Part shown: positions 13,350 through 24,627 of the stretch, in pieces
Layout: each line of letters begins with the position of its first letter
Numbering within the stretch: position 1 is the stretch's first letter
NCBI GenBank assembly: GCA_009746045.1
Contig: RPFO01000175.1
Coordinates: 3,964,430 to 4,028,429, forward strand
Source: Mesostigma viride
Lineage: Eukaryota > Streptophyta > Mesostigmatophyceae > Mesostigmatales > Mesostigmataceae
Direction: 5' to 3'
DNA length: 64,000 bases
Made by a program: the position numbers and the translations under genes
The notes under the pieces: model-generated
The model's input: only the letters and a program-made list of their open reading frames with translations
Database searches by the model: none
Told to the model about the DNA's origin: nothing

Positions 13350-13470
13350 AGCGCTTCGTTTACTGCCGGATCCGGACGGATCCGGCTGTGGGAAAAAGTG
13401 CCTGGCGCGGCTTCGGCCAGACGGGTGGCCCTTATCAGGGCCGGCGCGGCGAATACAGTACTGATGTACT
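13350..13470 (+). repeat. Dispersed element copy B
   Basis: Inverse match to 4385-4527, starting cagcgcttcgtttactgccgg and ending at ggcccttatcagggccggcg. It lies next to the copia-type pol remnant and may be part of its LTR. Confidence 0.5.
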
Positions 13471-13499
13471 TGTCTAGAGAATAAACAATCTTTATTAAT

Positions 13500-14140
13500 A
13501 AACTTAATTATATACTTCGAACCCCCCTATATCAGATACCCATGATCTTGTCCCGGAGCTCCACAAAAGGTGGCTCGGCCAGTGGCTTCGTGAGCATGTC
13601 TGCATGCAAGCATCTCAACCCCTGGGAGCTGAGACACCTGGATGGTGCCATCAGCGACCTTCTCCCGGATGTAGTGGAACTTGACATCAATGTGCTTTGT
13701 CCTCCTGGGATGGACGGGGTCCCGTGTCAGGGCGACCGCAGCGGTGTTGTCACAAAGCACCTGGATCGGCCCGCTGGGGCCGGATCTCCCAGCTCCTTGG
13801 TGATGGTGAGTAGAGGGACCACCTGCTGCGTGACACCGCACACGGCCATGTACTCGGCCTCGCAGGTAGACAGGGCGATGGTAGGTTGCTTGCGGCTGGT
13901 CAAGTCCACTCGCTGCATCCCGGTACATGACCACATTCCCAGTGATCGACTTCCAGTCCACCTTGTCCCGTGCCCAGTCCGCGTCGGAGTAGGCCACCAG
14001 TCCTCCCTATCCCTTGCATGTAGGTCAAGCCCAGGTCCTTGGTGTGTACCAGGTACTGGAGCACCCGGCGGGCCAGAGCTAGGTCGTTCGTGTCGGGCTT
14101 CGACTTTGGTGCTCCGTGATTGGACCCCAACGGGAGCACG
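13500..14140 (-). mobile_element. Ty1/copia-type retrotransposon pol 3' end, degenerate
   Basis: Minus-strand pieces in different frames rebuild a copia RNase H region: ALARRVLQYLVHTKDLGL, AYSDADWARD, SRKQPTIALSTCEAEYMAV, VLCDNTAAVALT and RRTKHIDVKFHYIREKV, then the ADMLTKPLAEPPF tail. At least two frameshifts interrupt it. One is a four-base tgca duplication at about 13600 just before the ADMLTKPL tail. RNase H acidic residues are recognisable, but the copy is dead. The reverse transcriptase and integrase parts are absent. Confidence 0.85.
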
Positions 14141-14160
14141 AGTTTAATTAATTACGCTGC
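14112..14160 (+). repeat. LINE-type tail with (TTAA) end
   Basis: gtgctccgtgattggaccccaacgggagcacgagtttaattaatta matches the tail at 55405-55458 and partly 16115-16150. The shared end agcacgagtttaat plus a TTAA run suggests a non-LTR 3' terminus. Confidence 0.55.
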
Positions 14161-14819
14161 CTTATCTCGTCCGAAACGTGAGGCATACCCTGATACAAAG
14201 ACTCTAATGACCTATGTGTGGAAAACCCTACCGATTCAGGACTGTGGCATGCCTTCGATCAATGGATGTTCACGCAATTCCATACTTAGTATGGAGTGGA
14301 CTGCAGAGTCTTGCGCTGCATGCCGAAGGCCGGAAGTGTGCCTTATCCTCTGGGGAGTCAACTGAAATATGAGCAGAACTGGTGGGGCCGGGAACCTTCT
14401 TGTCCTCTGCGGGAGTTGGGAAGACGATACTGCCCAGGCTCGCGGTGCCGGCGACGTCACCTTTGCCCCATGCATGCGGGTTTACAAGTCGAGCTACTAG
14501 CGTACGAGCCCGCCAGCTTGTCGTCAAGAGACTCGGCACCCCCCATCATCCCCATGCAGACCCCATGCAAGGTCCATGCATGGGGAAATGACGCAGAATC
14601 GCGCGGCCGGCAGCTGCGCGGCGTTCTCGCTCGGTGGCCTCCCTCCGCTGGGCATCCAACTCCGGTGTAGCTTGGTGGCGCCATGGCGTCGGTGGTTTAA
14701 ACCGAGGCAGCCTTACGTTAGGGTCTTCAGTATACAGGTTGATCCACCCATGCAGGTGTGCATGCACGGGGAGGACCTCAGTCCCCCTCCAGCGCCCAGC
14801 GGCCAGGGCGGCGATGGTG

Positions 14820-15330
14820 GCCATTAAATTAAATTAAATTAAATTATAACATGCATATTTATGACTCCGTTGGGAGATCATCATGTAGCACGTATTCCCT
14901 TGCTTGATGGATGGAGGTGGGCGAAGCCGCGAAACCTTATATAACCGACTAAGCTACTTAACTCTAAGCTGGTGGCCATGTGTGTGCATATATATATTAA
15001 AAATATAATTACTTACAACAGAGTGAAATCACTCAAACCAAAGCAAACGCCCAGCTATAAACCTATATACAGAGCCATGTCAAAGCTCTATACTACGATA
15101 AGACCAATGGAAACGCCTAACGGGAGGACCCTAATAGCCCTGCTGCACCGCAAAATCAGCCCGCGTACGGCGGAGCATGATGTCAGCCATGGCCCGAGTC
15201 AGCGCCACCGACAAGCGCTGACGCCAATACTGACGTCCAGGTCCGCGCCGACCATGGGGCCCGCTGGCCCTCCATATATATCTATCCATTTAAACATTAA
15301 TAACATTGAAGCCAACCGAGTAACAAGAGA
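14820..15330 (-). mobile_element. LINE 3' end fragment with (ATTAA)n tail
   Basis: A short (ATTAA)n run at 14825-14847 is followed by a block (ctccgttgggagatcat to gtgggcgaagccgcg) shared with 17550-17640 (inverted), 24735-24790 and 55780-55860. Further on, 15140-15270 resembles the 3' coding end of the LINE at 53380-55165 (caaaatcagcccgcg.. and agtcagcgccaccg). Confidence 0.55.
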
Positions 15331-15419
15331 TTAACCACGACAAAATAACTACTGAGCCGGCATGGGACACTCGATCCACACCGCGGAATGAAGTAAAACA
15401 GCTTAAATTAATAACCGAC

Positions 15420-17480
15420 GTGCTGCGCCACAAAGTCAGCCCGCGTGCGGCAGCTGGCGGAGCAAGATGTCAGCCATAGCCCGGGTCAGCGCTACCGTGA
15501 AAGGCGTTGGCGCCAGTACGAAGTCCAGGTCCGCGCCGACCAAGGGGCCCGCTGGCCGGCCCTCCATGGGTCCAGGCGGTCCTCCCGGAGCTGGTAGTAC
15601 TCCTTAATATTAAAGAAGCCGGCGATCATCAGGGTTCCCATGGTCCCGACCTCCTCCAAGGGCAAAGGGCACCACACGACGGGCCGGGCGCCATAGGCCG
15701 TGAGCTTGGCCCCGCGCTCAGGCCGATCCGCCGTGTAGCCCGCCGCCTGGGATCATCATTGCACCAACCATGCATCAGGCTATAAGGGCCGGCAAGGGGC
15801 CGGCGAGCCGGCACAGAAACGTCAGTGACTGCAAGTGCCGGCCGCCTCCCTCAAAGTCCAGAACCACGATCGATGTCAGGTCGGTGGTTGGGGGAGTAGA
15901 ATTAAAGCCGCGCCGTCCGCATCCTCATACCGGATGTTCACGTACGTGGGGGAAAACGGACCGGACCATGGCGAGCACCACCGTCATGCAGGAGGACCAT
16001 GCATGTGCAAGCAGTACCACAGTGGTAGCTGTGGCAATGATACCTTTGGCATGAAGGAGAATGGGGGTCTCTGCCCTTTCTCCTGTTGTGCACACACAGG
16101 GATTAAAAGCACTTTGGTGCTCTGCATGAGAGAGCACGAGTTTAATGTGCAAATTTTTTCAAGTACCAATGAGCTGGTTCTGTTGGCCTCCCATGCGCCT
16201 GACACGGGTAGTGGGTCCCCGACTCACTGGGGTACGTCCAAGGCCTGCCCGCAGCTACCACAGGGCTCAGGCCCTCAGTGACAGTGGGAACAAGAGGTTG
16301 CAGGGCAAACAGTTGCCGTGTCGCAGCGCCACCGGATAGTGACCGGCATGGGCGCTGCAGGATCGACAAATGGGGCCAGGGCCATGGGGAGAGCACGGAG
16401 CCGACCGAGCCGTAAGCCGAGCCCACACGTACTGAGTCCGCAACAAGAGTGAGCTAGAACAGCCACGCACGACCCTGGGCATTGAGGTAATCAAAAAGAG
16501 CCATCCAATCCGCCGCGTGCAGAATACCCGCGTACTAGTAGGTTTTCTGGTGTTCATCGATCAGATGACGCGGGCAGGGAATGCTGCGGGGGATACTGAC
16601 GGTTGCTTAACCCGGAGGGAGTGCCCCGAGGAACGGAAGGGGCCGTTGGGCGGCCTGACTAGCGGTGCGGACGGTAGTGCAGGCCACCGATGCCAGTGCT
16701 GGATCTCAGCATCAGTATAAGCATCCTGGATGGCGGTGATGCAAGGGTAGGGGCTGGCGGGGTCCAAGAAGAGGTCAGGCGCTGCCGTAGCCAAAAGGGG
16801 AAGGAGCCGACAGATTTCCGCTCACGACTGAGCGACAGAGCCCAAAAACGCCGCCGGTGCCGGCAGCCGGGCTGCGCGAGTCAGAGTCCCGGCAGCCGCC
16901 CATCCGATCCGGCCGGGCAGCGGGGAAGCGATGCGGATAGAATGAGCCGGGAGATCGGGGCCGGGAACCAGCTCAGTGTGCCATGCAAGGCGCGCCAACT
17001 GGATGCGTTCATCGCGGGCCTCGGCGGCCAGTCAATGGACCTGGGCGGCCGGGCCGGAGGCCCGGGGCGCCCCGGAGCCAATAAACGACGCGAGGGTGCA
17101 CGCAAAACCAGAGATCAAGCAGCCCGCGTCGGGTCTGCAAATCATGCATGCAGGCGAGCAATCAATGCAATGGGCACTGGCAAAAACTCGGCGGTGCACT
17201 CGATCCTCATTCCTCAATGGCGGCCCGGGGAGGGCGTCGATGACGAAATCGGGGTCGCCGACTGGAACGCCGAGGACGTCCAACCCACAGAGACGTTCGT
17301 TCCGGCCCAGGAGCTGCATCCGGCGGAAAGCCCGAGCAATCAGTGACCCTGGGGCGAGTACACCGCGCATTAGTTGGCCATGGTCAGCTTGAGTTTGATG
17401 TCAGCCGGCCACGGCCGTCTGCAGGGCCAGAAGGGCCGCGTTGGTGTCGACCTGCACGGTGCCCCCCCCCCCCAAGAGGA
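15420..17480 (-). mobile_element. Decayed LINE ORF2 copy
   Basis: The minus strand starts with a C-terminal tail APWSARTWTSYWRQRLS, close to that at 53700, and continues through scattered matches to the LINE at 53380-55165 (RALPMALAPFV.. and MVRSVFPHV). A shared 3'-flank block at 16045-16145 (aaggagaatgggggtctctg) matches 55345-55430. Many stops and frameshifts; no intact protein. A C-run lies at 17461-17472. Confidence 0.55.
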
Positions 17481-18935
17481 GGGGGCGCTTTGCTGAGTAG
17501 AATAGTTAGGGTTTTCTAGATTAGAATAGCTCAGAGAGTACTTCGGTTGCGCGGCTTTGCCCACCTCCATCCATCCAGCAAGGGAATATGTGCTACATGA
17601 TCTCCCCACGGAGTCATGTTATTCTGATTTTCTGATTTGGCACGCCGCAAATAGTGAAAACCATTTGCGTTCAGTGTGTTATAATTTAATGAGATTATTA
17701 GCATAGTACTCCATGGCATGCCTTTGCGCATGACACGCAAGTACTAACTAACTTACTTACTTACTTACTTATGTTTTAATTTAATTTAATTTAATTTAAT
17801 TAATCACACGCGGTGCAGGCCGCTGGCCGGTGGCGCGCGGATCCGCCGTCTTTGCTGCACATGCATCACGAAGCTTTATTGCACCTATGTAGTAGTACTG
17901 CTAGCTAGACTGTGAGCGCTGAGGTTGATAAATTGAATATACGTGGCCTGGCACTGGTGGCGTTTTCCGCGGCCTGGCACTGAACGCAAAGGTTTTCACC
18001 TTTGCGGAGTGTCTGATCAGAATACGTGGCCTGGCAATGAGAAAAGGCGGTGGTCGATCCCTGCCCCCATGCACGCGGGTCCCATTGAAGAGCCGTGGAT
18101 CGAGCATTGGATATGAATTGCCCCGGCAATTAATTAATTATTTAAAAGCGCGCGACTGCATCACGTGGGTACCAAGAAAGCTGGATTGAACCTTCAACCC
18201 CTATACACAGTTGAGAAGGAGAAAGGGCCGGCCCTAGCTTCTCTCGCTGCCTCAAGTGGGCAGGCCTCAGAGTCCTCTCTCTGGATTATGGTGCAGGCCT
18301 GGGCAACTGTGGGTGCAATTTATAGCTTAGACATAGCAAAAGCATAGTGGCATGCAGTAAGGCTGCCCCATGTTCCAGAGCCCAAAAATACACTAGCTTG
18401 AAATGCATTTATAGGCGCCCGTTTGGTTTTCATCAATCAGGGATGAAAGGTGCCTACTCAAAATTATAGGTTGTATCCCGTGACTCTCCCAATGGAAGCG
18501 CGTGAATGAAGTGAGACAACTATGCCTGGACGCATGGCGATCCAACGCCGTGGAAGGACTAGGGTAGTTGTCTGAGAGGAAAGACGCGAAGGCCGCGGGA
18601 GCCGCGTGGCTATCTCTAGGTAGACCTGCATGGAGGGAGACAGAGGGTAACAAGAAAGGTTGATAGGGGAAACACACATACACACACACACACACCACCA
18701 CCACCACTACCAACACAAACAACCAAAACTGCTTCAAGGAAAAGAGGGAACGCATACACACATGCACGAAGGGGCTAAAAGAATAAGTAAGGAGTATACA
18801 TTACAGGGAAAAAGAAAAAAGAAAAAGAAAGAAAGAAAGAAGAATTAATTAATTAATTAATAGACACGTGACTGCGTCACGTGAGCATAAGTCCTCAGTG
18901 GGAGGGGAACATGGGATGGAATGGATGGTATAAGC
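17480..18935. other. Repeat-rich intergenic stretch
   Basis: Contains an inverted copy (17470-17640) of the block at 55780-55935, a (TTTAA)n tail at 17770-17800, a short CA run at 18672-18696, and (AAAG)n plus (AATT)n tails at 18815-18862 followed by gtgactgcgtcacgtg, also seen near 18150 and 55710. No gene recognised. Confidence 0.55.
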
Positions 18936-18939
18936 TATC

Positions 18940-19965
18940 TAGGTCCTAGTTACAGGGGTGTGGGCACCGCGGCCCGAATCGCTATGAATGCCATACTTGG
19001 TCACACGCGGAGCCCCCACAGGCTTGGGGGTGGTCTCCTTCATCACTACTTGCCATCTATCCTTGCGCACCATCTGCCTCCATATTACAGACAAACCAGG
19101 AGGCTGCCCGGGGGTGAGCCCGTCACGTCTAGTGTAGCACATGTCCATGCCGAGTCTATCACGAAAAGTCCACGGGTGGCGGCCCTGCCGCGCGCGGCCG
19201 GGGGCACGCCAGGTGAGGACATATCGCCCAGGCTGGGCGGGCTTGGTGCCAGCTAGTCTATCTGATGTATCTACCTGATCTGTGCGGGCCAGGTGCCCGG
19301 CTAGGCCCAGGCGCCTGTGCCTAATAATGTGGGAAACATAGGGCAAATCAGCGTACAAATCCTCATTACTAATGTGCAAACCAAAGGGGATGTTAAGGGC
19401 CTTGCGCAGCATCTTGGTGACGGCGCCGTCGAGTCGTTGCTCCAGCTCCTGCATCAGTGTCCACGTCTCGGCGCCGTAGGTCAGGATCGTCAGAATGACG
19501 ACCTTGAAGAGGTCACGCTTGACGATCCGGGGTAGGGCGGGGTTGCTCCACCAGCGGCGGTGGTCATGGAGGTGCGCCCACGCCATGCCGATCCGTGTCG
19601 TCATGTCGTCCTCGCAGTCAGGAAGCCAACTGCCGAGCAGCTTGAAGCGGCCTGAAGTAGGGTAGTTGACCTCGGCATCGTCTAAGAGGCGGAGTGTGGG
19701 TGGGGGCCCTGCCATGCCGAGGGCCAGGGCCTCCGTTTTGGGGCTGATTTCTAGACCAACCGCCCGAGCCTCGAGCGCCAGGCAGTCCAGCCAAAGTTGG
19801 GCAGACTCCGGCTTCTCGATGAGCGTGATGTCGTCGGCATAAATGAGGTCAGCTAGTAAATTCTGCTTGTTAGTCGGCCCCCCTTCCCCAAGCTCGTTCG
19901 TGATCGCTAGGCCAGGGGCACGGCCTGCAATGCTAGCAAAGCGAGCACGTGCCTGGCGCATAACA
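18940..19965 (-). mobile_element. Non-LTR retrotransposon reverse transcriptase fragment
   Basis: An open minus-strand frame of about 340 residues carries the RT palm motif LIYADDITLIEKPESAQ (YADD catalytic pair). It continues with GLEISPKTEALALG, FKLLGSWLPDCEDDM, ILTYGAETWTL and RRLGLAGHLART, the usual order in the RT thumb and C-terminal region of LINE-type ORF2 proteins. The frame starts inside RT domain 4-5, so the copy is 5'-truncated. No endonuclease is visible. It is the least decayed element in the window. Confidence 0.85.
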
Positions 19966-20149
19966 TAAGAAAGAAGAAGAGAAAACGTAAATGGTAATAA
20001 TACGAACAATAATAAATAAAGACAAAGTAAAGAGTGATAATAATAACAAAAACAAAAATGGAATAAAGGGAAGGTCATTGCTGGGATGTGGTGAGGCACA
20101 GGCGATGTTGGAGTATGGGTCAGGAGTTCGATTTTTTAGCGCCCATGAA

Positions 20150-20470
20150 CAGACGAATATTGGACAGACGTGCGGACGGACCCGGACGAACGGATGGGCG
20201 GACGGGCGCGGACGGGCGTGGTCGGGCGGACGGGCGAACGGATGCACGGACGCGCGAGCGCATGCACACATGCACGGACGCACGAACGAACGAACGAACG
20301 AACGAACGAACGAACAAGCGAGCAAGCGAGCGAGCGAGCGAACGAACAGACGGACGGAAGGACGGATGGGCGGGTGGGTGGGCAGACGGACAGACAGACG
20401 GACGCACGGCCGCGTGATCGACCGCGCGCCCGCGCGCCCGCGCGCCCGCCCGCCCGCCCGAACGAACGAA
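20150..20470. repeat. Degenerate tetranucleotide array (GACG/GAAC/GAGC)
   Basis: About 320 bp of 4-bp-periodic sequence moving through gacggacg, gaacgaac and gcgagcga to gcccgccc. Open in several frames only because of the period. Part of it is palindrome-prone GC. Confidence 0.9.
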
Positions 20471-20513
20471 TGGTAATGTTATGAACAAATTCCTATCAAG
20501 TTACGTCAATAAC

Positions 20514-21406
20514 ATGAGTACAAGTTATCAAAGAGACAACCAGCGCAGGCCAGAAATCGGGAGAATCCGGACCATGGTAGCTCGAGCCTGCCGTTATCTT
20601 TTCCGCGTTTTCGAGTCGTTCAGGATGATGAAGATGAATGGTGATGGAAATGTGTATCCTTGTGCATTGAAATTGTGGCTGGCTTACGTGTGGAGCGACT
20701 AGATGACCTAGACGGTGGGGCCGGAAACAGCATGCTTGATCAGGGCGTGTGTTTCTAGCCTAGCTGGCCGGGAGTGTCTAGTGGTGAGCACCAGTTGCTG
20801 CGATCGCTCTCCCACCATTTACGAGGAAATACCCGCAAATGGAAAACCACTGAAAAGGTCTAGCTAGTCAGTCATCACGTTAGCCATGCCATGATTCCAA
20901 ACGTCCAAGAACTGCACACGGTGCAAAGGCAAAAAGCCGGAGGACAGCACTTTCAAATGTGCGGCGGGAACCAAAAGCCCGCGGATGCCAGAAAACATCG
21001 TGTTGCGGCAGCGACGCGACGATGTGGACAACGAATCCAGTGCCAAGCTTGGAACGGCCGCAAAGGAGATCTGGCATCACAGGGTTCAGATGTGCGGAGA
21101 TACTATGCGATCCAGCCGGTCCACGACCTGTTTGTAGAGCTTGTGCCAAGGGGCAGCACCGAACAGATGTGGGTGACGTTGCAAAAAACATCGGACTTGA
21201 CGGAGCATAATGGCTCGGTCATAGTCTTTGACCAATAAACGCTGCAAGAGTTCAACAAGAGTCGTGATGAAATCAACACGATAAGAACAAAGACGGGAAA
21301 AACGATGTAACTGAGAAAGAACAACACCATATTTTGCTGTGTGGGAAAGGAGACTGTGAATATCGGGGTAACGAATAAAAGGAATTTGCTGATGAGTACA
21401 AGTTAT
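20514..21406 (-). mobile_element. 863-bp retro-insertion with perfect 15-bp target-site duplication
   Basis: Identical 15-mers atgagtacaagttat occur at 20514-20528 and 21392-21406, bracketing 20529-21391. The left end (caaagagacaaccagcgcag) is the fixed end shared by four other insertions at 47581-48105, 53113-53276, 56780-56847 and 53348-53367. On the minus strand this is the 3' end ..ggttgtctctttg. The right end varies between copies. This pattern fits target-primed reverse transcription with 5' truncation. The minus frame within it (about 100 codons) shows no domain I recognise. Confidence 0.85.
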
Positions 21407-21934
21407 GTCAAAAGATGCAAGATGATATTGAAAAATACATAAATACGCATGAACCCTTATTCAAAATCAACCCTTATTAGTAAACAATCTATATGCCACG
21501 AGGCGATAGTGCTCATTTGGCACCCGTGTTTATTGGACACCGCCCTAACATATCCAATATCACACAGGAGATACAGCGTTCAGCTGAATTGTCCATACAA
21601 GTACCTCCACCTCCACCTTAACACCCTTGTGAAAGGTGGAAATAGACACCATGGTAAGCTGCTGCCATGATGGCAAGAATAATAAAAACAAGCCCCTTTA
21701 CCGACAGCTTTTTTGGTAGACCACCCAAACGCACGCAACACTATTTTCAACCATGCCAAACGAATAGAACAGGCAACCTGCCAGCGGTTCTCAGAGCGGG
21801 AGAAGGGCCTTGCGATTTGCCCAGAGATCGAACGGCACGACCTTTACCCAGCTCCTCCACAACAAACCCCATGGAAAACCACTTTGGCGGCCTGCAACCG
21901 ACTTGGATGACCGGATGTAGGCCCATCCCTTAAT
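21407..21934. other. 3' flank of the ASADH-like/AK gene
   Basis: Follows the stop codon of the minus-strand gene (21935). It is expected to hold the 3' UTR. No clear polyadenylation motif or coding sequence. I looked here and further left for a homoserine dehydrogenase exon and saw none. Confidence 0.4.
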
Positions 21935-22103
21935 CTATTCTTTGTACACCGATGCATGCACGGCCACCAGCGCCTTGGTCGCGTCCTTGCTGGCAATCAC
22001 AGCGGAGATGTTGCGCTCGGACGACCCCTGCGCGATGGCGATGACGTTCACCTTGGCGGCGCCCAGCGCGCTGAAGAACATGGCGGCCACGCCCGTGGCT
22101 TCC
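21935..22103 (-). CDS. AK fusion exon 7: second ACT motif and stop
   Basis: Acceptor ccctccag|GGAAG, entering in phase 2 to complete the AG left by exon 6. It encodes EATGVAAMFFSALGAAKVNV, IAIAQGSSERNISAVIASKD and ALVAVHASVYKE, then TAG. This is the second ACT repeat of AK-HSDH enzymes. In bifunctional enzymes the chain continues into the Rossmann fold of homoserine dehydrogenase; here it ends. Confidence 0.8.
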
Positions 22104-24581
22104 CTGGAGGGCAGAAGTACGTAGATGTGGCAAGGGACCGTGGTGGGGAAGTAGCGGGCGATATGATGCGGAGTCAAGGGGAATAAATACCTTCTGTCAA
22201 GGGGGGCACAAGGTTGAGCAGAATCGAGAGTGGGGGCTGGGTGCCTTTGAGACGCAGAGGGCGGCACACACAAGCCAAGTAGAGCAAGTGGCAGGGCCAT
22301 GGCCATGGCGATTGCAAGCCATGGTAAGGCGGGCGGCAGGGGGAACGGTATGGGCACAGACAGGGGAAGGCCACCTGCACATTTGGGAGCATGGTGAAGC
22401 AAGTACCACGGACACGAGCAGTGGGGGAGAAGGCCACAACCACATTTGGGAATGGACAGAAGCTGGCCTCATGTCACGTCAGCATACAAGCACAAGGTCT
22501 TCTCTTAATCATTTTCTCGAAACAGTTTCTCCTGAACTATATTTAAAAGCTGTGCCATCTCAGAGCCGCTACCCTCTCTCCCATCCCCCCCCCCCAACCC
22601 TTATCTATCTCCCCCACGCTTATTTTTGCTGCCTCCCCAACCAAACCTTTGACTATCGCCTACGCCACGAGGAGTGACGGCAGCACAGCTGCCCACCTGT
22701 CAAATAGTTTGAAACTTCCCTTTCTCAACTACAGGATGCCACGATGGCGGCGCCCCGCACAAGAAACCAGCTCCGTTCAAACCGGCCCCATCACACGACC
22801 TTGGACCTGAACCCGGCAATGCTAACTAGCACCGGCTTCTAAACGACGTCCTGGAACCCCTGCCAACCCGTCCCCGTGCCGGCCCACTCACCTGACAAGG
22901 GTCTGCAAGCACCAGAATGCCGCACACCTCCATTCCCTCACGCTCGGATTGCACATAGCAAAGCACACTGTAATCCCACTGTGCCCACTTCAGGCCGAGA
23001 GCTCGCAGCATAGGCAGCATTTTCGGCGTCAAGTGGGACAAGTATAGCACACTGTAGCGGTGGGACAAGTACACCATAGTGCAGCGGCGCGCTCACCTCA
23101 TGCCGTCGCCGACGACGCCCAGGATGGCGCACTGGGGCATGATGAGCACGGGGTTGACCATCCCCTTGTGCATCTCGAGCGCAAACGCGTCCTCCACCGC
23201 CGCCTTGGAGCGCGCCGCCTGGTCCTCGGGCACGGCGAAGCAGATCGAGTGCTCGGACGAGGCCTGCGAGATGAGCACGACTGAGACCGCCGCCTGGCGC
23301 AGCGCGCCAAAGCACCTGAGAGGAGGGGGGGGGGGGCAGGAGAAGGCCAGCAAAAGGGGGGGGGAGCAAGGGAGAAGCAGCAGCAGAAGAAAGTAGCAGA
23401 GCGGGGACAAGTTGGCAGGGAGAAGTGGTGCGGGCCATTAGGGGGGGGAAGCATGGTACTCCGTGACATGCCTCTGCGCATGGCACGCAAGCACTTACTT
23501 AGTTATCATGGGGGAAGACTGTTTGCGGGAGTTAAATGTGAAAAAGCTGCCGAGCCGTGTGGCCCTATGCACTTCCCCTCTATTAAGATCATACATCTCC
23601 GCGATAGGCCCCTACACTCCGACCACCTGCGACTGTCACCTGTGCGATGCCCCTCTCACCATCTTACATCACAAACGACCGTCTCATATCACAAACGACC
23701 GTCTAATATCACAAAAAACGTCTTATACCAAAAACAAACGTCTTATATCACAAACAAACGTCTTATATCACAAACCACTGTCTTATATCACAAACCACTG
23801 TCTTATATCACAAATATCTCAGCAGCCCCTGGTCTCACAATGCTGATGACAACCCTTTTCCTCGTGACGCAGTCTACGTGCTTTGAAAATTAATCCTACC
23901 TGTCCGCGATACACGCCCATCATGGCGTTGCGGACCCCATCCCTCCCACCCCATCCCTCCTACCTCTCCGCGATGCCCGGCACGCCCATCATGGCGTTGC
24001 GGACCCCATCCCTCCCACCCCATCCCTCCTACCTCTCCGCGATGCCCGGCACGCCCATCATGGCGTTGCCCGAGAGGTCCAGCAGCGCGAGCCCCTTCAT
24101 GAAGCTGATGCCCTTGACCACCAGCTTGGCCGAGGCCGCGGTGGGCGCCACGTTCGCGCAGATCTTGGTGCCGGGCGCGGACGCGTCGAACGTGCAGCGG
24201 ATGCGGATGGGGATGTTGTGCTGCACGGCGGGCAGCATGGTGAGCGGGTGCAGGATGGATGCGCCGAAGAAGGACATCTCCATCGCCTCGTCGTACGAGA
24301 CCTCGTCCAGGACAAAAGCGTTGGGGACCTGAAGGGGTGGTGGTGATGTGGGGGGGGGTGGGGGAAGGGTGGCAAAAGGAAAGAAAGAATATGCCATGGA
24401 GGATTGTTGGCGCTAGCAGACATGCACTAGGGACAATCGCGGGGGCCACGGGGAAGACAGGAAAGACAGGAAGACATAGGGAAAAGAAGGAACGTGCGAT
24501 GCGCGGAGGTTCGTTGAACGTTGGGATGTGATCAAGAAATGCAATAATGCCAGAGAGCGTTGGGGCCTGTGTGTGGTAGCC

Positions 24582-24627
<46 letters not shown>

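Noticed and set aside
19990-20480. Arg/Thr-rich or Ala/Arg-rich frames at the tetranucleotide array
   Set aside because: They follow from the 4-bp period of the repeat; open in several frames at once.
22826-23486. Separate minus-strand genes around AK exon 6
   Set aside because: The frames are read-through of exon 6 into its introns or shadows of it; phase-consistent splicing explains the coding part.
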